A DNA stretch of 64,000 nucleotides from Paenibacillus silvestris (GCF_009882985.1 NZ_WTUZ01000035.1:1-64000), one strand, 5' to 3'. Shown: positions 28,496 through 38,677, numbered from the stretch's first letter. Numbers and translations: made by a program. Notes: generated by a model not told the origin, from the letters alone.

Positions 28496-30493
28496 TTAGG
28501 CTTCAGCTTTCATTTCCATAATAGCGTCACGCAGCTGTGCCGCCCGTTCGAACTGCAAATTCTTCGCAGCTTCTTTCATTTCGCCTTCCAAACGTTCGAT
28601 CAAGGAAGCGCGGTCTTTCTTCGACATCTTCGCGCCCTTCACATCGGACAAGTAATCCGCCTTCTGTTCAGCTACCTTCGTAGCTTCGATGACATCGCGG
28701 ATTTTCTTAGCGATCGTTTGCGGTGTGATCCCATTCTTCTCATTGTGAGCTTCCTGAATGCTGCGGCGGCGGCTCGTTTCACGAATAGCTTTCTCCATGG
28801 AGTCCGTAATCTTATCTCCATACATAATAACCCGGCCATCAGAGTTACGCGCTGCGCGTCCAATGGTTTGAATCAAGGAGCGCTCTGAACGCAGAAATCC
28901 TTCTTTGTCCGCATCCAAAATGGCAACAAGTGATACCTCCGGCAAATCAAGCCCTTCCCTGAGCAAATTAATCCCAATTAACACATGGAAGGTACCCAAA
29001 CGCAAATCACGTAAAATTTGCATCCGCTCAAACGTTTTGATATCCGAATGCAAATATCGAACTTTAATACCGATTTCTTTGAAATAATCCGTCAAATCCT
29101 CTGACATTTTCTTCGTCAGTGTCGTAACGAGCACACGCTCGTCTTTCCGAATCCGATCATGAATCTCAGCAATCAAGTCATCGATTTGACCCTTCGTCGG
29201 TCTGACTTCAATAATTGGATCTAACAAGCCCGTAGGACGAATAATCTGCTGTGTCATTTGAGGGCAATGCTCTAATTCGTAAGGTCCCGGTGTTGCTGAT
29301 ATATATAAAATCTGATTAACTTTCTCCTCGAATTCCTCGAAGCGCAATGGACGATTATCCAGGGCAGAGGGCAAGCGGAAGCCGTGGTCAACCAGCACTT
29401 CTTTTCTAGCTCTATCTCCATTATACATAGCGCGAATTTGCGGCAACGACACATGAGACTCATCCACCATGAACAGCATGTCATCTGGGAAATAATCAAT
29501 CAGCGTATACGGTGTTGCTCCGCGCTCACGGAATGTCAGTGGCCCTGAGTAATTCTCAATGCCTGAGCAGAAGCCCATCTCCTGCATCATTTCCATATCA
29601 TAGCGCGTCCGCTGTTCCAGTCGCTGCGCTTCAAGCAGTTTGCCCTGCTCTTTCAGCTCGACAAGGCGCTCATCCAATTCCCGCTCAATGTTCACAAGCG
29701 CGCGTTTCATGGTATCCTCGTGCGTCACAAAGTGAGATGCTGGGAAAATCGCGATATGATCGCGTTCGCCGACAATCTCGCCCGTCAGAACATTGATCTC
29801 CGTGATCCGCTCGATTTCGTCACCGAACAATTCCACCCTAACCGCTTGTTCACCATGCGAAGCTGGGAAAATCTCAACAACATCCCCGCGTACGCGAAAC
29901 GTCCCGCGGACAAAGTTCAAATCATTCCGTTGATATTGAATATCCACAAGCTTGTGTAATATCTCATTGCGTGATTTCTCCATCCCCACACGTAAAGAAA
30001 GCAGCAAATTGCCATACTCTATCGGCGAACCTAAGCCGTAAATACACGACACACTCGCAACGATAATAACGTCACGGCGCTCAAATAAGGAACTGGTCGC
30101 TGAGTGGCGAAGCTTGTCGATCTCTTCATTGATGCTGGAATCTTTCTCGATGTAGGTGTCGGAGGAGGCAATGTAGGCTTCTGGCTGGTAGTAATCATAG
30201 TAACTCACGAAATAGGAGACGGCGTTGTGGGGGAAAAACTCTTTAAATTCGCTGCACAGCTGTGCGGCCAATGTTTTATTGTGCGCAATAATCAAGGTAG
30301 GACGGTTCAACTTCGCAATAACTTGCGCGGCTGTGAACGTTTTCCCTGTTCCCGTAGCTCCTAGGAGCGTCTGATGTCTATTGCCGGCTTGAATACTTTG
30401 AACGATCTCTTCAATTGCTTGGGGTTGATCCCCTTGTGGAGCAAAATCAGAAACAAGCTCAAATTTCTTAGAGCTCTTAACAAGTTCACTCAT
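28496..30493 (-). CDS. uvrB: Excinuclease ABC subunit B
   Basis: 665 residues, full-length UvrB, the helicase-like damage-verification subunit. Walker [14 protein letters not shown], beta-hairpin with [15 protein letters not shown]-like [11 protein letters not shown], motif [16 protein letters not shown] and QTIGRAARN, and a C-terminal UVR domain ([28 protein letters not shown]). First gene of the uvrBA operon; a sigma-A promoter with a LexA-like box lies about 150 bases upstream. Confidence 0.97.
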   Translation of the reverse strand: MSELVKSSKKFELVSDFAPQGDQPQAIEEIVQSIQAGNRHQTLLGATGTGKTFTAAQVIAKLNRPTLIIAHNKTLAAQLCSEFKEFFPHNAVSYFVSYYDYYQPEAYIASSDTYIEKDSSINEEIDKLRHSATSSLFERRDVIIVASVSCIYGLGSPIEYGNLLLSLRVGMEKSRNEILHKLVDIQYQRNDLNFVRGTFRVRGDVVEIFPASHGEQAVRVELFGDEIERITEINVLTGEIVGERDHIAIFPASHFVTHEDTMKRALVNIERELDERLVELKEQGKLLEAQRLEQRTRYDMEMMQEMGFCSGIENYSGPLTFRERGATPYTLIDYFPDDMLFMVDESHVSLPQIRAMYNGDRARKEVLVDHGFRLPSALDNRPLRFEEFEEKVNQILYISATPGPYELEHCPQMTQQIIRPTGLLDPIIEVRPTKGQIDDLIAEIHDRIRKDERVLVTTLTKKMSEDLTDYFKEIGIKVRYLHSDIKTFERMQILRDLRLGTFHVLIGINLLREGLDLPEVSLVAILDADKEGFLRSERSLIQTIGRAARNSDGRVIMYGDKITDSMEKAIRETSRRRSIQEAHNEKNGITPQTIAKKIRDVIEATKVAEQKADYLSDVKGAKMSKKDRASLIERLEGEMKEAAKNLQFERAAQLRDAIMEMKAEA

Positions 30494-30623
30494 CCATAAT
30501 CACCTACACTTATTGGTAATAAATCGAACTTTTATCCTATTCATTTTCTTTTTGTAATTTCCGATAAAGAAAGTTATGGAACCTGTCGTACATATATGAT
30601 GACAACATTTGGAATTCATCATA

Positions 30624-30675
30624 AGAATGTTTGTTCTGGTTTTCCCATTATACTCTTTTTAAATCTTTGATGCAA
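30624..30675 (-). promoter_or_regulatory. uvrBA promoter with LexA-like (SOS) box
   Basis: Minus strand: -35 TTGCAT (30670-30675), 17-base spacer, -10 TATAAT (30647-30652). AGAACAAACATTCT follows at 30624-30637, at the predicted transcript start; it agrees with the Bacillus SOS consensus CGAACRNRYGTTYC at 11 of 14 positions. Confidence 0.55.
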
Positions 30676-30685
30676 ACGGCAATAT
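30660..30685 (+). promoter_or_regulatory. Candidate sigma-D promoter of motAB
   Basis: TAAA (30660-30663), 14 bases, GGCAATAT (30678-30685): 10 of 12 positions match the sigma-D consensus TAAA-N15-GCCGATAT. It points to motA, about 100 bases downstream, and overlaps the -35 of the divergent uvrB promoter. Confidence 0.4.
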
Positions 30686-30788
30686 CTGTTACAGCCTGAA
30701 TCCCTCATCAAGAGAATCATAACACACTTTCATCAGGCAACTTGTAGGGCCCCCAATTCTTTTTATGCTAAATAGGAGTGGTACAGTC

Positions 30789-31589
30789 ATGGATTTGACA
30801 ACGGTTTTAGGTTTAGTCTTAGGTCTTGTAGGTTTGATTGGCGGTTACATGTGGGATGGCGGCCACATTAATTCTTTGATTATCCCGAGCGCCATGTTAA
30901 TTGTTTTCGGCGGAACATTTGGAGCGGTAGCGGTCAGTTTCCCTCTTTCTATTCTGGCGAAGATCCCCAAAGCTCTGGGCATTGCATTCAAAGAAGTAAA
31001 GAGAAATCCAGCAGCTACAATTGAAGAATTAGTGGACATGGCTTCTATTGCACGAAGAGAAGGTGTACTTGCTCTCGAGCAGCGCGCTCAGGAGCATACC
31101 AATCCTTTCTTGAAAGACGGTTTGCTAATGGTTGTAGATGGAACTGATCCCGAATTAACCAGACAAATTCTCGAGCTTGAAATGGATGCAATTGAGCACC
31201 AGGTTGATAATATGGCCAAAATATTCGAAGCTGGAGGCGGCTATGCGCCAACGATGGGGATTATCGGAACCGTTATGGGACTGATTCACGTTCTCGGCAA
31301 TCTTGAAGATCCCTCGAGTCTCGGCCCAGCCATCGCAGTTGCCTTCACAGCTACTCTATATGGTGTTATGAGCGCCAACTTAATCTATCTGCCGCTTGCG
31401 ACCAAGATTAAAGTGCGCGGTAAAGAAATGGTTGCCGAAATGGAACTGATGCTTGAAGGTATTCTTGCCCTGCAAGCTGGTGAGAACCCGCAATTAATTA
31501 AGAAAAAACTGACTTCCTTCCTCCACGAGAAATCGTCCAAAAAAGCTCCAGTTGTAGAGGAGGAAGCCGATTATGGCGAGGAGAAGTAA
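30789..31589 (+). CDS. motA: Flagellar motor stator protein MotA/MotP
   Basis: 266 residues with four membrane helices, the MotA/TolQ/ExbB fold. Conserved features: cytoplasmic loop with ARREGVLALEQRAQE, and GGGYAPTMGIIGTVMGLIHVL leading to helix 3 (TMGIIGTV is the proline-containing hallmark), then AVAFTATLYGVMSANLIYLPLATK. ATG 30789 with GGAG 10 bases upstream. motB follows with a 17-base overlap. Whether protons (MotA) or sodium (MotP) drive it cannot be told here. Confidence 0.92.
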   Translation: MDLTTVLGLVLGLVGLIGGYMWDGGHINSLIIPSAMLIVFGGTFGAVAVSFPLSILAKIPKALGIAFKEVKRNPAATIEELVDMASIARREGVLALEQRAQEHTNPFLKDGLLMVVDGTDPELTRQILELEMDAIEHQVDNMAKIFEAGGGYAPTMGIIGTVMGLIHVLGNLEDPSSLGPAIAVAFTATLYGVMSANLIYLPLATKIKVRGKEMVAEMELMLEGILALQAGENPQLIKKKLTSFLHEKSSKKAPVVEEEADYGEEK

Positions 31590-32394
31590 GAAGCAAGAAG
31601 AGCACGTCAATCATGAAAGATGGCTCATTACCTATGCTGACTTAATCACCCTTCTGCTCGTTTTCTTCATTATTATGTATGCGATGAGTAAGGTCGATGT
31701 TCAAAAGTATGCCGTTCTGGCGCAAGTATTAAACCTGCAGTTCCAGAAAGCCGATTCTGTTTTGGACAAAGGAAAGGGAATCAGCGGCCAAATGACTCCG
31801 AAGCAGGGCGACTCAGACAGCAAAGACAAAGACTACACGAAGCAAAATCTTGATGATCAAAAGGAAGAAAAAGATAAAACAAAACCTGATGAGAACGAGA
31901 AAGAAAAGCGTGAGAAAGAACTTCAAGATCTTTTGAAGCAAGTACAAGCTTACATCAAGGATCAAAATCTGGAGGCGCAAGTATCCGCCAGTGATACAGA
32001 GCGCGGTGTAGCAATTACACTGAATGATCTGTTCTTATTTGATCTAGGAAAAGCAGATCTCAAAGGTGCGTCGGCCCCTATTCTGCAAAAGCTCGCTTCG
32101 CTCTTCCCGACGCTAAACAGTAAAGTAAGCATTGAAGGCCACACCGACGATTTACCACTTGCGACAGGCTCGCCCTTCAAGGATAACTGGGGACTCTCGT
32201 TCGCTCGTTCCCTCTCGGTGCTGCGCTATTTCAGTGATACAGCTAAGCTTGATGACAACAAATTCATAGCGACAGCCTATGCGGATACCATGCCCAAAGT
32301 TCCAAACGACAACGATGAAAACCGCAGCAAAAACCGCCGCGTTGAAATTATTGTTCTGCGCGATGGACTAAATCCAACCAATGTTCCCAAATAA
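31573..32394 (+). CDS. motB: Flagellar motor stator protein MotB/MotS
   Basis: 273 residues. A single membrane helix with the ion-binding aspartate Asp23 in TYADLITLLLVFFIIMYAMS, a Lys/Glu/Asp-rich periplasmic linker (about 75-110) and a C-terminal OmpA/peptidoglycan-binding domain (VSIEGHTDDLPL, NWGLSFARSLSVLRYF, NRSKNRRVEIIVL). It overlaps motA by 17 bases and is co-translated. A terminator lies 5 bases downstream. Confidence 0.93.
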   Translation: MARRSKKQEEHVNHERWLITYADLITLLLVFFIIMYAMSKVDVQKYAVLAQVLNLQFQKADSVLDKGKGISGQMTPKQGDSDSKDKDYTKQNLDDQKEEKDKTKPDENEKEKREKELQDLLKQVQAYIKDQNLEAQVSASDTERGVAITLNDLFLFDLGKADLKGASAPILQKLASLFPTLNSKVSIEGHTDDLPLATGSPFKDNWGLSFARSLSVLRYFSDTAKLDDNKFIATAYADTMPKVPNDNDENRSKNRRVEIIVLRDGLNPTNVPK

Positions 32395-32396
32395 GC

Positions 32397-32441
32397 GAAA
32401 GACCCTTCCTCTCAGCTAAGAGAGATAGGGTCTTCTTTTTT
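32397..32441 (+). terminator. Bidirectional terminator motB / minJ-like
   Basis: AAGACCCTTCCTCTC / GAGAGATAGGGTCTT stem, 4-base loop, then CTTTTTTA. It separates the convergent motAB and minJ-like genes. Confidence 0.85.
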
Positions 32442-33723
32442 ACATGGATTTCGTTGAATCATTCGTTAGCAAACCTGTTAATTTCCCGCGCAAATAGGAA
32501 AAAAGGTGCACCGGTCTATGCTCTGTGAAGTACAACGCATCCTGGTCCGGAGCTAAAATAATGCCTAATTGATGATGATCACCGTTATAAATCGCCCGTT
32601 GCAGAAAGCGGACCTCGCCTTCCTTATTCAACACTTCCAGCCTACAGAACGCGGAGTTGAGTCCCATAGCTAAATGCAAATCAGCTTTCGTTCTAATTTT
32701 GTGACCATTAATTTTATGAAGGATTTCACCAGTTTGAATCCCTATTTCCTGTGCAGGGCTTTTTGGAACAACAGACAACACCATGAGCCCTCGTGATGAA
32801 TGGACATAGAAAGGAACTTGCTTCTCCTCTGTCCATTGATTATAGCGAATCAATCCCTCATGCAATACGATGCTTAGCAAGGCCCCCAGCAACACAATCA
32901 CTGACCAGAAATGGGCAGCAACCGCGGCAGCCAGTAGGATAATGCCATAGAGATAGAGCAAGTTAGCACTTGCCCGTGCTTGCTTGCGTGGTAGTTTCGA
33001 GATCGTTAGCTCCGTGAATCCGATCATCGCCGGGAAGGCTAGCAAGGTCCATCCTGAGGCGAGGTTTGCACCAAACAATGTTACCCATGGTAGACTTAAA
33101 TCGCTGCCACCCGTCATTGGGACTAACAAAAATAATGGTACTGGCCAGAAGCCTTGCAGTTGTTGGCCCCCAATGATTTGCCCGCGTTTCCCCTCGAGAA
33201 ATAATGGTGTCGCCATGCGTACTCCTTGGAACTGAGTGAGCATCCCCTCTAGCAGATGAAGAACAGCAACAATGACCAGCAAAGAAGGAATGTCCGCACG
33301 TTCGACAGTTTCCAGCATAGGCACAGTCTCTCTCAGATTAGCCAAATCAGGAATCCATAACAAGATCACTTGAGCGACTCCCAGAATGCCTACAGCATAG
33401 GCCAAACAAAGGAATCTCACTCTGAGCAAGACGAGGATGACAGTAATGACCCACAATAAAATAACCACATCAAATTGCATGTTTACGCCGACGAACAGCA
33501 GCAGTACAGAGGCACACACACCGCCAATCCAGCCCCAAAAAACCGTTCTCCACGTCTCATTGAGCAAGGAATGCAACCGTGTATGAAATAACTTACGTTC
33601 CATTTGAATCTGCTTCCGGTAATGCAGCACAATAAATAAAACACCTATATAGTAGAAAGGATTCGCAAACAATTGCCCCACCGCGTGAAGCAGTCTGTCC
33701 AAGAGTTGAATCAGAACATCCAT
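32440..33723 (-). CDS. PDZ-domain membrane protein, MinJ-like
   Basis: 427 residues: about 8-10 hydrophobic segments across the first 310 residues and a C-terminal cytoplasmic or membrane-proximal PDZ domain (GLMVLSVVPKSPAQEIGIQTGEILHKINGHKI). This design and the Lys-Leu-Phe-His-Thr-Arg motif near residue 45 are shared with B. subtilis MinJ, which links DivIVA to MinD at division sites. The gene order ftsE-ftsX-ctpB-minJ is also that of B. subtilis. ATG 33723 is preceded by GAGGAG at about 12 bases, slightly far. The link to MinJ is by architecture and synteny; I have no alignment. Confidence 0.75.
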   Translation of the reverse strand: MDVLIQLLDRLLHAVGQLFANPFYYIGVLFIVLHYRKQIQMERKLFHTRLHSLLNETWRTVFWGWIGGVCASVLLLFVGVNMQFDVVILLWVITVILVLLRVRFLCLAYAVGILGVAQVILLWIPDLANLRETVPMLETVERADIPSLLVIVAVLHLLEGMLTQFQGVRMATPLFLEGKRGQIIGGQQLQGFWPVPLFLLVPMTGGSDLSLPWVTLFGANLASGWTLLAFPAMIGFTELTISKLPRKQARASANLLYLYGIILLAAAVAAHFWSVIVLLGALLSIVLHEGLIRYNQWTEEKQVPFYVHSSRGLMVLSVVPKSPAQEIGIQTGEILHKINGHKIRTKADLHLAMGLNSAFCRLEVLNKEGEVRFLQRAIYNGDHHQLGIILAPDQDALYFTEHRPVHLFSYLRGKLTGLLTNDSTKSM

Positions 33724-33849
33724 AACGATTCCGGTCTCCTCGATATAAAGAAAATAGGAAGGCTGCCGAAGCACCCTTCCTACTCTATTTCGACTGCGAG
33801 GGCTCATTTTCCTGCCTTGCGCTGCGAATTTCCAACATCTAGCTAATAA

Positions 33850-35346
33850 TTATTTCCCAAGCTGCTTTTGAATTTGTCCAATTGCGGCTTTCAACTGTAA
33901 ATCGTTCTTAGGCTCGCGAATTTGATCCAACAGCAGTTTCTCGATTTTGTTCGCGGTTTCTGTATCCACTTCACCGGTCATCGGCAAGCTGTTCGTCCGT
34001 TGGAAAGCCTTCACGGCTGTCGTTGTTTTCTCATTGAAATATCCATCTGAACGCTCCGGGTTAAAACCAAGCCCTGCCAGCATCAGTTGCAAATTCTTCA
34101 CATCATCGCTCGTCATATCTTGTTTAAGAGAGACTTTCTTCGAAAGCGGTGCTGCTTTGAAATACGCTGGTTGTTCCACCGCAATGTCCGGTTGAATACC
34201 TGTCTTGTGAATCCAATTGCCGTTCGGCGTCAACCATTTGTACACGGTCATCTTGATATTGCTGCCGTCACCCATTTCCTTCTCGAAAGTGACTTGAACC
34301 GTCCCTTTCCCATAGGAAGTTTCTCCGATAATTTTACTTCCGACCGCTTCTTGGAAGGCACCTGCCAAAATCTCCGAGGCACTCGCGCTGCCTTTATTGA
34401 TTAGTACCGTCACCGGATAATTCTTGCCCGTCCCCGTAGAAGGCGTTGGCTCCCGCTTGCCGTCCCGATTCTCCACTTGAACGATCGGCTTGCCGCTTTT
34501 CACGAAAGGATTGACTATGTCGACAACGACGTTCAGAAGACCGCCTGGGTCATTACGAACATCGATGACGAGTCCCTTCATCCCTTTGGCTTCAAGATTT
34601 TTCAGTTCTTCCGCAAAGCGCACTGCTGTATTCGAGGAGAACTGACGAATCTCAATTTTCCCGATTTGATCCTGCATCATTTCTCCGTAGACGGTTTCTA
34701 CGTCAATATTATCGCGAACTACGATCACTTGAACCGGATCGCCAGCACCTTGTCGAAGAAGATCAAGCTTCGCTTGCGTTCCTTTCGGACCACGGATCTT
34801 CATGACCGCTTGGTTAAGCGTTAAGCCATCAAGCTTCTCGCCGTTCACAGAGACGATGACATCTTTGGACTGAATGCCCGCCTTTTCCGCAGGAGAGCCT
34901 TTAATTGGAGAAACGATGACGAATTTACCTTCTTCAATTGAAACCTCTGCCCCTATGCCTTGAAAAGAGGACGTAATACTTTCATCAAATTGCTTCGCTT
35001 CCTTCTGATCCATATAGACCGTGAATGGATCTTCCAAGGATTCCAGCATGCCGTTGATCGCGCCGTTAACGAGCTTATCATGATCCGGCTGTTTCAAATA
35101 TTTACTTTCGATCAGTTGAAAGGTTGTTGAGATCTTACTCAAATCCTTGCTCGACAATCCTGCCGAAGATCCTGTAGAGGCGGCTGCACTACCCGCTGGC
35201 TGCTCACTACGCCCCCATGTGAAGGCTGGATCTACTATCGTCAATGTAACAATACTGCTTGCAAACATAGCTAACAAAACAAAAACGATCACCGTGCGTC
35301 CTTTGAATTGCAAAGCGTGATTCACCACCTTTTTCCTAAAACCCAT
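33850..35346 (-). CDS. ctpB: S41 carboxyl-terminal processing protease, CtpB-like
   Basis: 498 residues from ATG 35346. Signal anchor (TVIVFVLLAMFASSIVTLTIV), S41 N-terminal helical part (DPFTVYMDQKEAKQFDESI), PDZ (IVSPIKGSPAEKAGIQSKDVIVSVNG), protease core with the nucleophile serine in INKGSASASEILAG and the lysine in SYGKGTVQ, and a C-terminal peptidoglycan-binding domain (LMLAGLGFNPERSDGYFNEKTTTAVKAFQ). In B. subtilis CtpB cleaves SpoIVFA during sporulation. The start is unclear: GTG codons at 35328/35325 are preceded by AGGA at good distance, while ATG 35346 lacks a clear site. Confidence 0.9.
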   Translation of the reverse strand: MGFRKKVVNHALQFKGRTVIVFVLLAMFASSIVTLTIVDPAFTWGRSEQPAGSAAASTGSSAGLSSKDLSKISTTFQLIESKYLKQPDHDKLVNGAINGMLESLEDPFTVYMDQKEAKQFDESITSSFQGIGAEVSIEEGKFVIVSPIKGSPAEKAGIQSKDVIVSVNGEKLDGLTLNQAVMKIRGPKGTQAKLDLLRQGAGDPVQVIVVRDNIDVETVYGEMMQDQIGKIEIRQFSSNTAVRFAEELKNLEAKGMKGLVIDVRNDPGGLLNVVVDIVNPFVKSGKPIVQVENRDGKREPTPSTGTGKNYPVTVLINKGSASASEILAGAFQEAVGSKIIGETSYGKGTVQVTFEKEMGDGSNIKMTVYKWLTPNGNWIHKTGIQPDIAVEQPAYFKAAPLSKKVSLKQDMTSDDVKNLQLMLAGLGFNPERSDGYFNEKTTTAVKAFQRTNSLPMTGEVDTETANKIEKLLLDQIREPKNDLQLKAAIGQIQKQLGK

Positions 35347-35404
35347 ATGGGTTCGCTTGTTTGTAGTATATGACAAGCTCTTCCCGTTTTATAACCAAGT
35401 TGTC

Positions 35405-36595
35405 CTATCGCAAGAACGGTTTAGGATCAGTCGGAGTTTCATTCAGCCTAACCTCGAAATGTAAATGGTTCCCTGTCGATTGTCCTGTTGAGCCAACACC
35501 AGCAATCTTCTGCCCACGTTTGACAGTATCGCCGACTTTGACATAAATGCCATCATTCATAATATGCCCATATAGCGACCACAAACCATTGCCGTGATCG
35601 ACGATAACGCAGTTACCGTAGCCGTTCATCCACGAAGCATAAATAACAGAGCCGTTCTCCGCTGCTAGAATGCTTGTCCCTTTTGGAGCGCCTAAATCAA
35701 TGCCTTTATGATTCTCTGCTCTACCTGTAACTGGGTTAATCCGGTTAACAAAATCTGAGGTAAGCGGCGCTTGCGCTGCCAAAGGATAGCCTAGCTTGCC
35801 TCCAGCGTACGTAAAGGGAGACTTCGCTTTGCTCGCAGCACGTTTCTTCGCCTGAAGATCCGCCTCTTGCTTCGCTAATTGCGTAATTAACTTATCGCTC
35901 TCTTCCGAAATATCTTCGAGAGTCTTCTCTTGCTTCGTGAGGGAAGCAATTTTGACTTCTTTCGCTTTTTCCTTCGCCTGCAGATCGTCTCTCAGGGCAT
36001 CGGCATCGACATATAGCTTTTTGACCTTCTCGAGCTGCTGCTCTGTCTCTACCTTCTTCTGAGCGACAACCTCTTTATCTTTCTTATTCGCCTCTAGCAC
36101 GACTTTATCTTGATTTACAATAGATTTCAAAGCTTCAATTCGGTTCAAGAAATCAGAAAAACTAGTAGCACTCAGAACCACATCCATGTAGGAAACAAAA
36201 CCGTTCATATACATTAAACGCACGCGGGATTTCAGCATTTGATCGCGACTTTCTACTCGCGCTATCGCCTCATCCAACTTCTTGCCGTTTTCCTCTAAGT
36301 CATCGGAAACTTGATCAATTTGCTCATTCAACAGCGTGAGCTTTTTGCTAGCCTCATTCACTTGTTGAACAAGTGTATTCATATCCTTGGTGGCTTGGTC
36401 CTTCTCCGTATGCACTTTATCTATTTGATTCTCGGCGTCTTGCGCCTTCTGCTGAGCTTCTGCCTTCTGCTTCTTAAGTTGAGTCAACTGCTGATCGATC
36501 TTATCCGTTGTGGATGCGGCATAACCCGCGAATGGAACTGCTAGCGAAGCAGCAATCCCAAGTGACATCACCAAGGGTAGAATCTTCTTCTTCAA
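35405..36595 (-). CDS. M23 family murein hydrolase / EnvC-like activator
   Basis: 396 residues. Signal peptide MKKKILPLVMSLGIAASLAVPFAGYAAS (cleavage expected near 27); a long coiled coil (about 30-260, with repeated KKQKAEAQQKAQDAE type heptads) and a C-terminal LytM/peptidase-M23 domain with the zinc-site motifs HKGIDLGAP and HLHFEVR, so the domain is potentially catalytic. The start is TTG 36595 with GGAGG 8 bases upstream. It lies between ftsX and ctpB; in other bacteria FtsEX activates just such coiled-coil/M23 proteins (EnvC, PcsB, CwlO), so FtsEX is the likely partner. Confidence 0.92.
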   Translation of the reverse strand: MKKKILPLVMSLGIAASLAVPFAGYAASTTDKIDQQLTQLKKQKAEAQQKAQDAENQIDKVHTEKDQATKDMNTLVQQVNEASKKLTLLNEQIDQVSDDLEENGKKLDEAIARVESRDQMLKSRVRLMYMNGFVSYMDVVLSATSFSDFLNRIEALKSIVNQDKVVLEANKKDKEVVAQKKVETEQQLEKVKKLYVDADALRDDLQAKEKAKEVKIASLTKQEKTLEDISEESDKLITQLAKQEADLQAKKRAASKAKSPFTYAGGKLGYPLAAQAPLTSDFVNRINPVTGRAENHKGIDLGAPKGTSILAAENGSVIYASWMNGYGNCVIVDHGNGLWSLYGHIMNDGIYVKVGDTVKRGQKIAGVGSTGQSTGNHLHFEVRLNETPTDPKPFLR

Positions 36596-36708
36596 GCACG
36601 TAGCCTCCTCATCATTAACAACCTGATGCTTATTTGGACTTCATCACAAGACTCTTACTCTCTCAATCTCTTATCTCTCAATCTTTGAATCTATGAAAAA
36701 AAATAAAA

Positions 36709-36872
36709 GCTTTAAAACCCGGCTTTCAGCCGAGAGGGTTGGACGAAAATGGGAGTAGGAGGAACGGAGTGTAGCGAGCTACATGAGTACCGGACTACCC
36801 CATTTTCATTCAAGATTCGATGCCGAGTAAGCTACCAAGAATAACTTCGTTATCAAAGTCGGCTTTTAAAGC
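36709..36872. repeat. MITE-like element with about 20-bp terminal inverted repeats
   Basis: Left end GCTTTAAAACCCGGCTTT (36709-36726) is nearly the reverse complement of the right end AAAGTCGGCTTTTAAAGC (36855-36872); only two mismatches. An inner inverted pair GAAAATGGGAGTA / ACTACCCCATTTTC and a small TAGCGAGCTA hairpin are enclosed. It begins 7 bases after the ftsX stop and carries no ORF. Confidence 0.7.
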
Positions 36873-36879
36873 CTCCTTA

Positions 36880-37797
36880 CTAGACGCAAAGGAACTTGCG
36901 GACGGAGATTAGGGATCCCCAGACACCGATGACGATGCCAATACCTAACAACAAAGCAATCATCGTAGGAGCAATCTGCTCGAAAGGCGTCAATTCAATC
37001 ATCAATAAATTTAGGTTTAAAGAACTTAGGTTCAGCAACTTCCAGTATCCTCCGAGGATAATTAAGGCAGGAATTAGAGAACCCACGAATCCGAGTAAAG
37101 CTCCTTCTATAAAAAACGGCCAACGAATAAACGAATTCGTCGCTCCAACCATTTTCATAATTGAAATTTCTTTGCGACGGGCTAAAATCGTAATTTTAAT
37201 CGTGTTGGCAATCAAGAAAACCGCCGTAAAGGAGAGTAAAATCACAATCCCAAAGCCGACCCAACGAACAATTTGCGTTACTTTGAATAAAGCTTCAACC
37301 GTCCCTTTGCCGTAATTCACTTTATAAATGGGTTTTGGATCTTTGCCTGTGTTAATCGCGCTGATCTGATCCGCTACCACGGCTACATTTCTGGGATCAT
37401 CCACTTCAACCGTGAATGCATCATTCAACGGATTATTTTCACCTTCAAAACCATCAAGCAAAGCCTTGCCGCTTTCCCCTAGCTTTTGACGCAAATAGAC
37501 AAGTCCCTCTTCTTTCGAGACGAACTTGATCGTTTTGACACCTTGTATACCTTGAATTTGGGCCTGGAGTTCCGTGATTTGATCCTGAGGTGTGTTAACC
37601 TCTAAGTACACGTTAATTTCAACTTGATCCTCAATTTGGCTGGCAATATCATTTACATTCAATGTTATCAGCACGAATATACCTAAAATGAATAACGAGA
37701 TGGCGATCGAACTGATCGATGCAAACGTCATCCAACCGTTCCTGACAACATTCCGCGTACCTTCCCGCAAGTGCCGGGAGAATGTACTAATCTTCAT
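36880..37797 (-). CDS. ftsX: Cell-division ABC permease FtsX
   Basis: 305 residues with four membrane helices and a large extracytoplasmic loop (LEVNTPQDQITELQAQIQGIQGVKTIKFVSKEEGL). Family signature near helix 2: IKITILARRKEISIMKMVGATNSFIRWPFFIEG. ATG 37797 overlaps ftsE by 11 bases. It forms with FtsE an ABC-type signal transmitter that controls cell-wall hydrolases; the adjacent M23 coiled-coil protein is the obvious target. Confidence 0.94.
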   Translation of the reverse strand: MKISTFSRHLREGTRNVVRNGWMTFASISSIAISLFILGIFVLITLNVNDIASQIEDQVEINVYLEVNTPQDQITELQAQIQGIQGVKTIKFVSKEEGLVYLRQKLGESGKALLDGFEGENNPLNDAFTVEVDDPRNVAVVADQISAINTGKDPKPIYKVNYGKGTVEALFKVTQIVRWVGFGIVILLSFTAVFLIANTIKITILARRKEISIMKMVGATNSFIRWPFFIEGALLGFVGSLIPALIILGGYWKLLNLSSLNLNLLMIELTPFEQIAPTMIALLLGIGIVIGVWGSLISVRKFLCV

Positions 37798-38473
37798 AGC
37801 CGTATTCCCCCCGTAACTGGTCACGAGCAATAAGGCCATTCTCGATTGCAATGACTCTTTTACGCATCGTATTTACGATTTCTTTGTTATGCGTAGCCAT
37901 GACGATTGTCGTACCCCGGAAGTTAATTTCCTCCATCAGCTTCATAATTCCCCATGATGTGTCAGGGTCGAGATTACCTGTCGGTTCATCAGCGATAATG
38001 ACGGATGGATTGTTGATTATTGCCCGGGCAATGGCCACACGCTGCTGCTCACCACCGGATAATTGGGAGGGGAGGGAACCCGCTTTGTCCTTCAACTTCA
38101 CAAGTTCAAGCACTTCCATTGTGCGCTTCTTAATCTGTTTCTTCGGTGCTTCAATCACTTCCATAGCAAAAGCGACATTGTCGAAAATGGTCAGTTTCGG
38201 CAGCAAGCGATAATCTTGGAAAATAACTCCGATATTTCGACGTAAATAGGGTATTTTACGCTGTTTCAGCTTCTCTAAATTGAAGCCATTCACGAAAATC
38301 TGGCCCTTAGTCGGTCTTTCTTCTCTATACATCAATTTCATAAATGTCGATTTACCAGCCCCGGAAGGTCCGACAACATAGACAAACTCGTTGCGGTCTA
38401 CTTTTACATTAATCCCTCTCAATGCATGAGTACCGTTGGAGTACGTTTTCCATACGTCCTGCATTTCGATCAC
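37787..38473 (-). CDS. ftsE: Cell-division ATP-binding protein FtsE
   Basis: 228 residues, the same length as B. subtilis FtsE. Walker [15 protein letters not shown], signature [15 protein letters not shown], Walker [14 protein letters not shown], then the FtsE-typical [17 protein letters not shown]. The start is GTG 38473 (M-I-E-M-Q-D-V), behind AGGAT at 8 bases; the longer frame to 38554 is not needed. A TATAAT lies on the minus strand at 38607-38612, about 135 bases upstream. Confidence 0.94.
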   Translation of the reverse strand: MIEMQDVWKTYSNGTHALRGINVKVDRNEFVYVVGPSGAGKSTFMKLMYREERPTKGQIFVNGFNLEKLKQRKIPYLRRNIGVIFQDYRLLPKLTIFDNVAFAMEVIEAPKKQIKKRTMEVLELVKLKDKAGSLPSQLSGGEQQRVAIARAIINNPSVIIADEPTGNLDPDTSWGIMKLMEEINFRGTTIVMATHNKEIVNTMRKRVIAIENGLIARDQLRGEYGYED

Positions 38474-38677
38474 AATATCACATCCTAGTATAGGGATCCT
38501 TGAGCGGAGCCCAAAGTCTCTCTGCTGTACAGACAGCTTTAAGGAGTTCGACACGAAAGCGGAAATTCCTTCTAAAACCGTTCAAAATTCCTGTTGTTTA
38601 CTGTCATTATATCATGATTTGTACACATTTAAGGGTTGCAAGGTTTTAGTAATAAATTGATCAAGAGGAAGATACAT

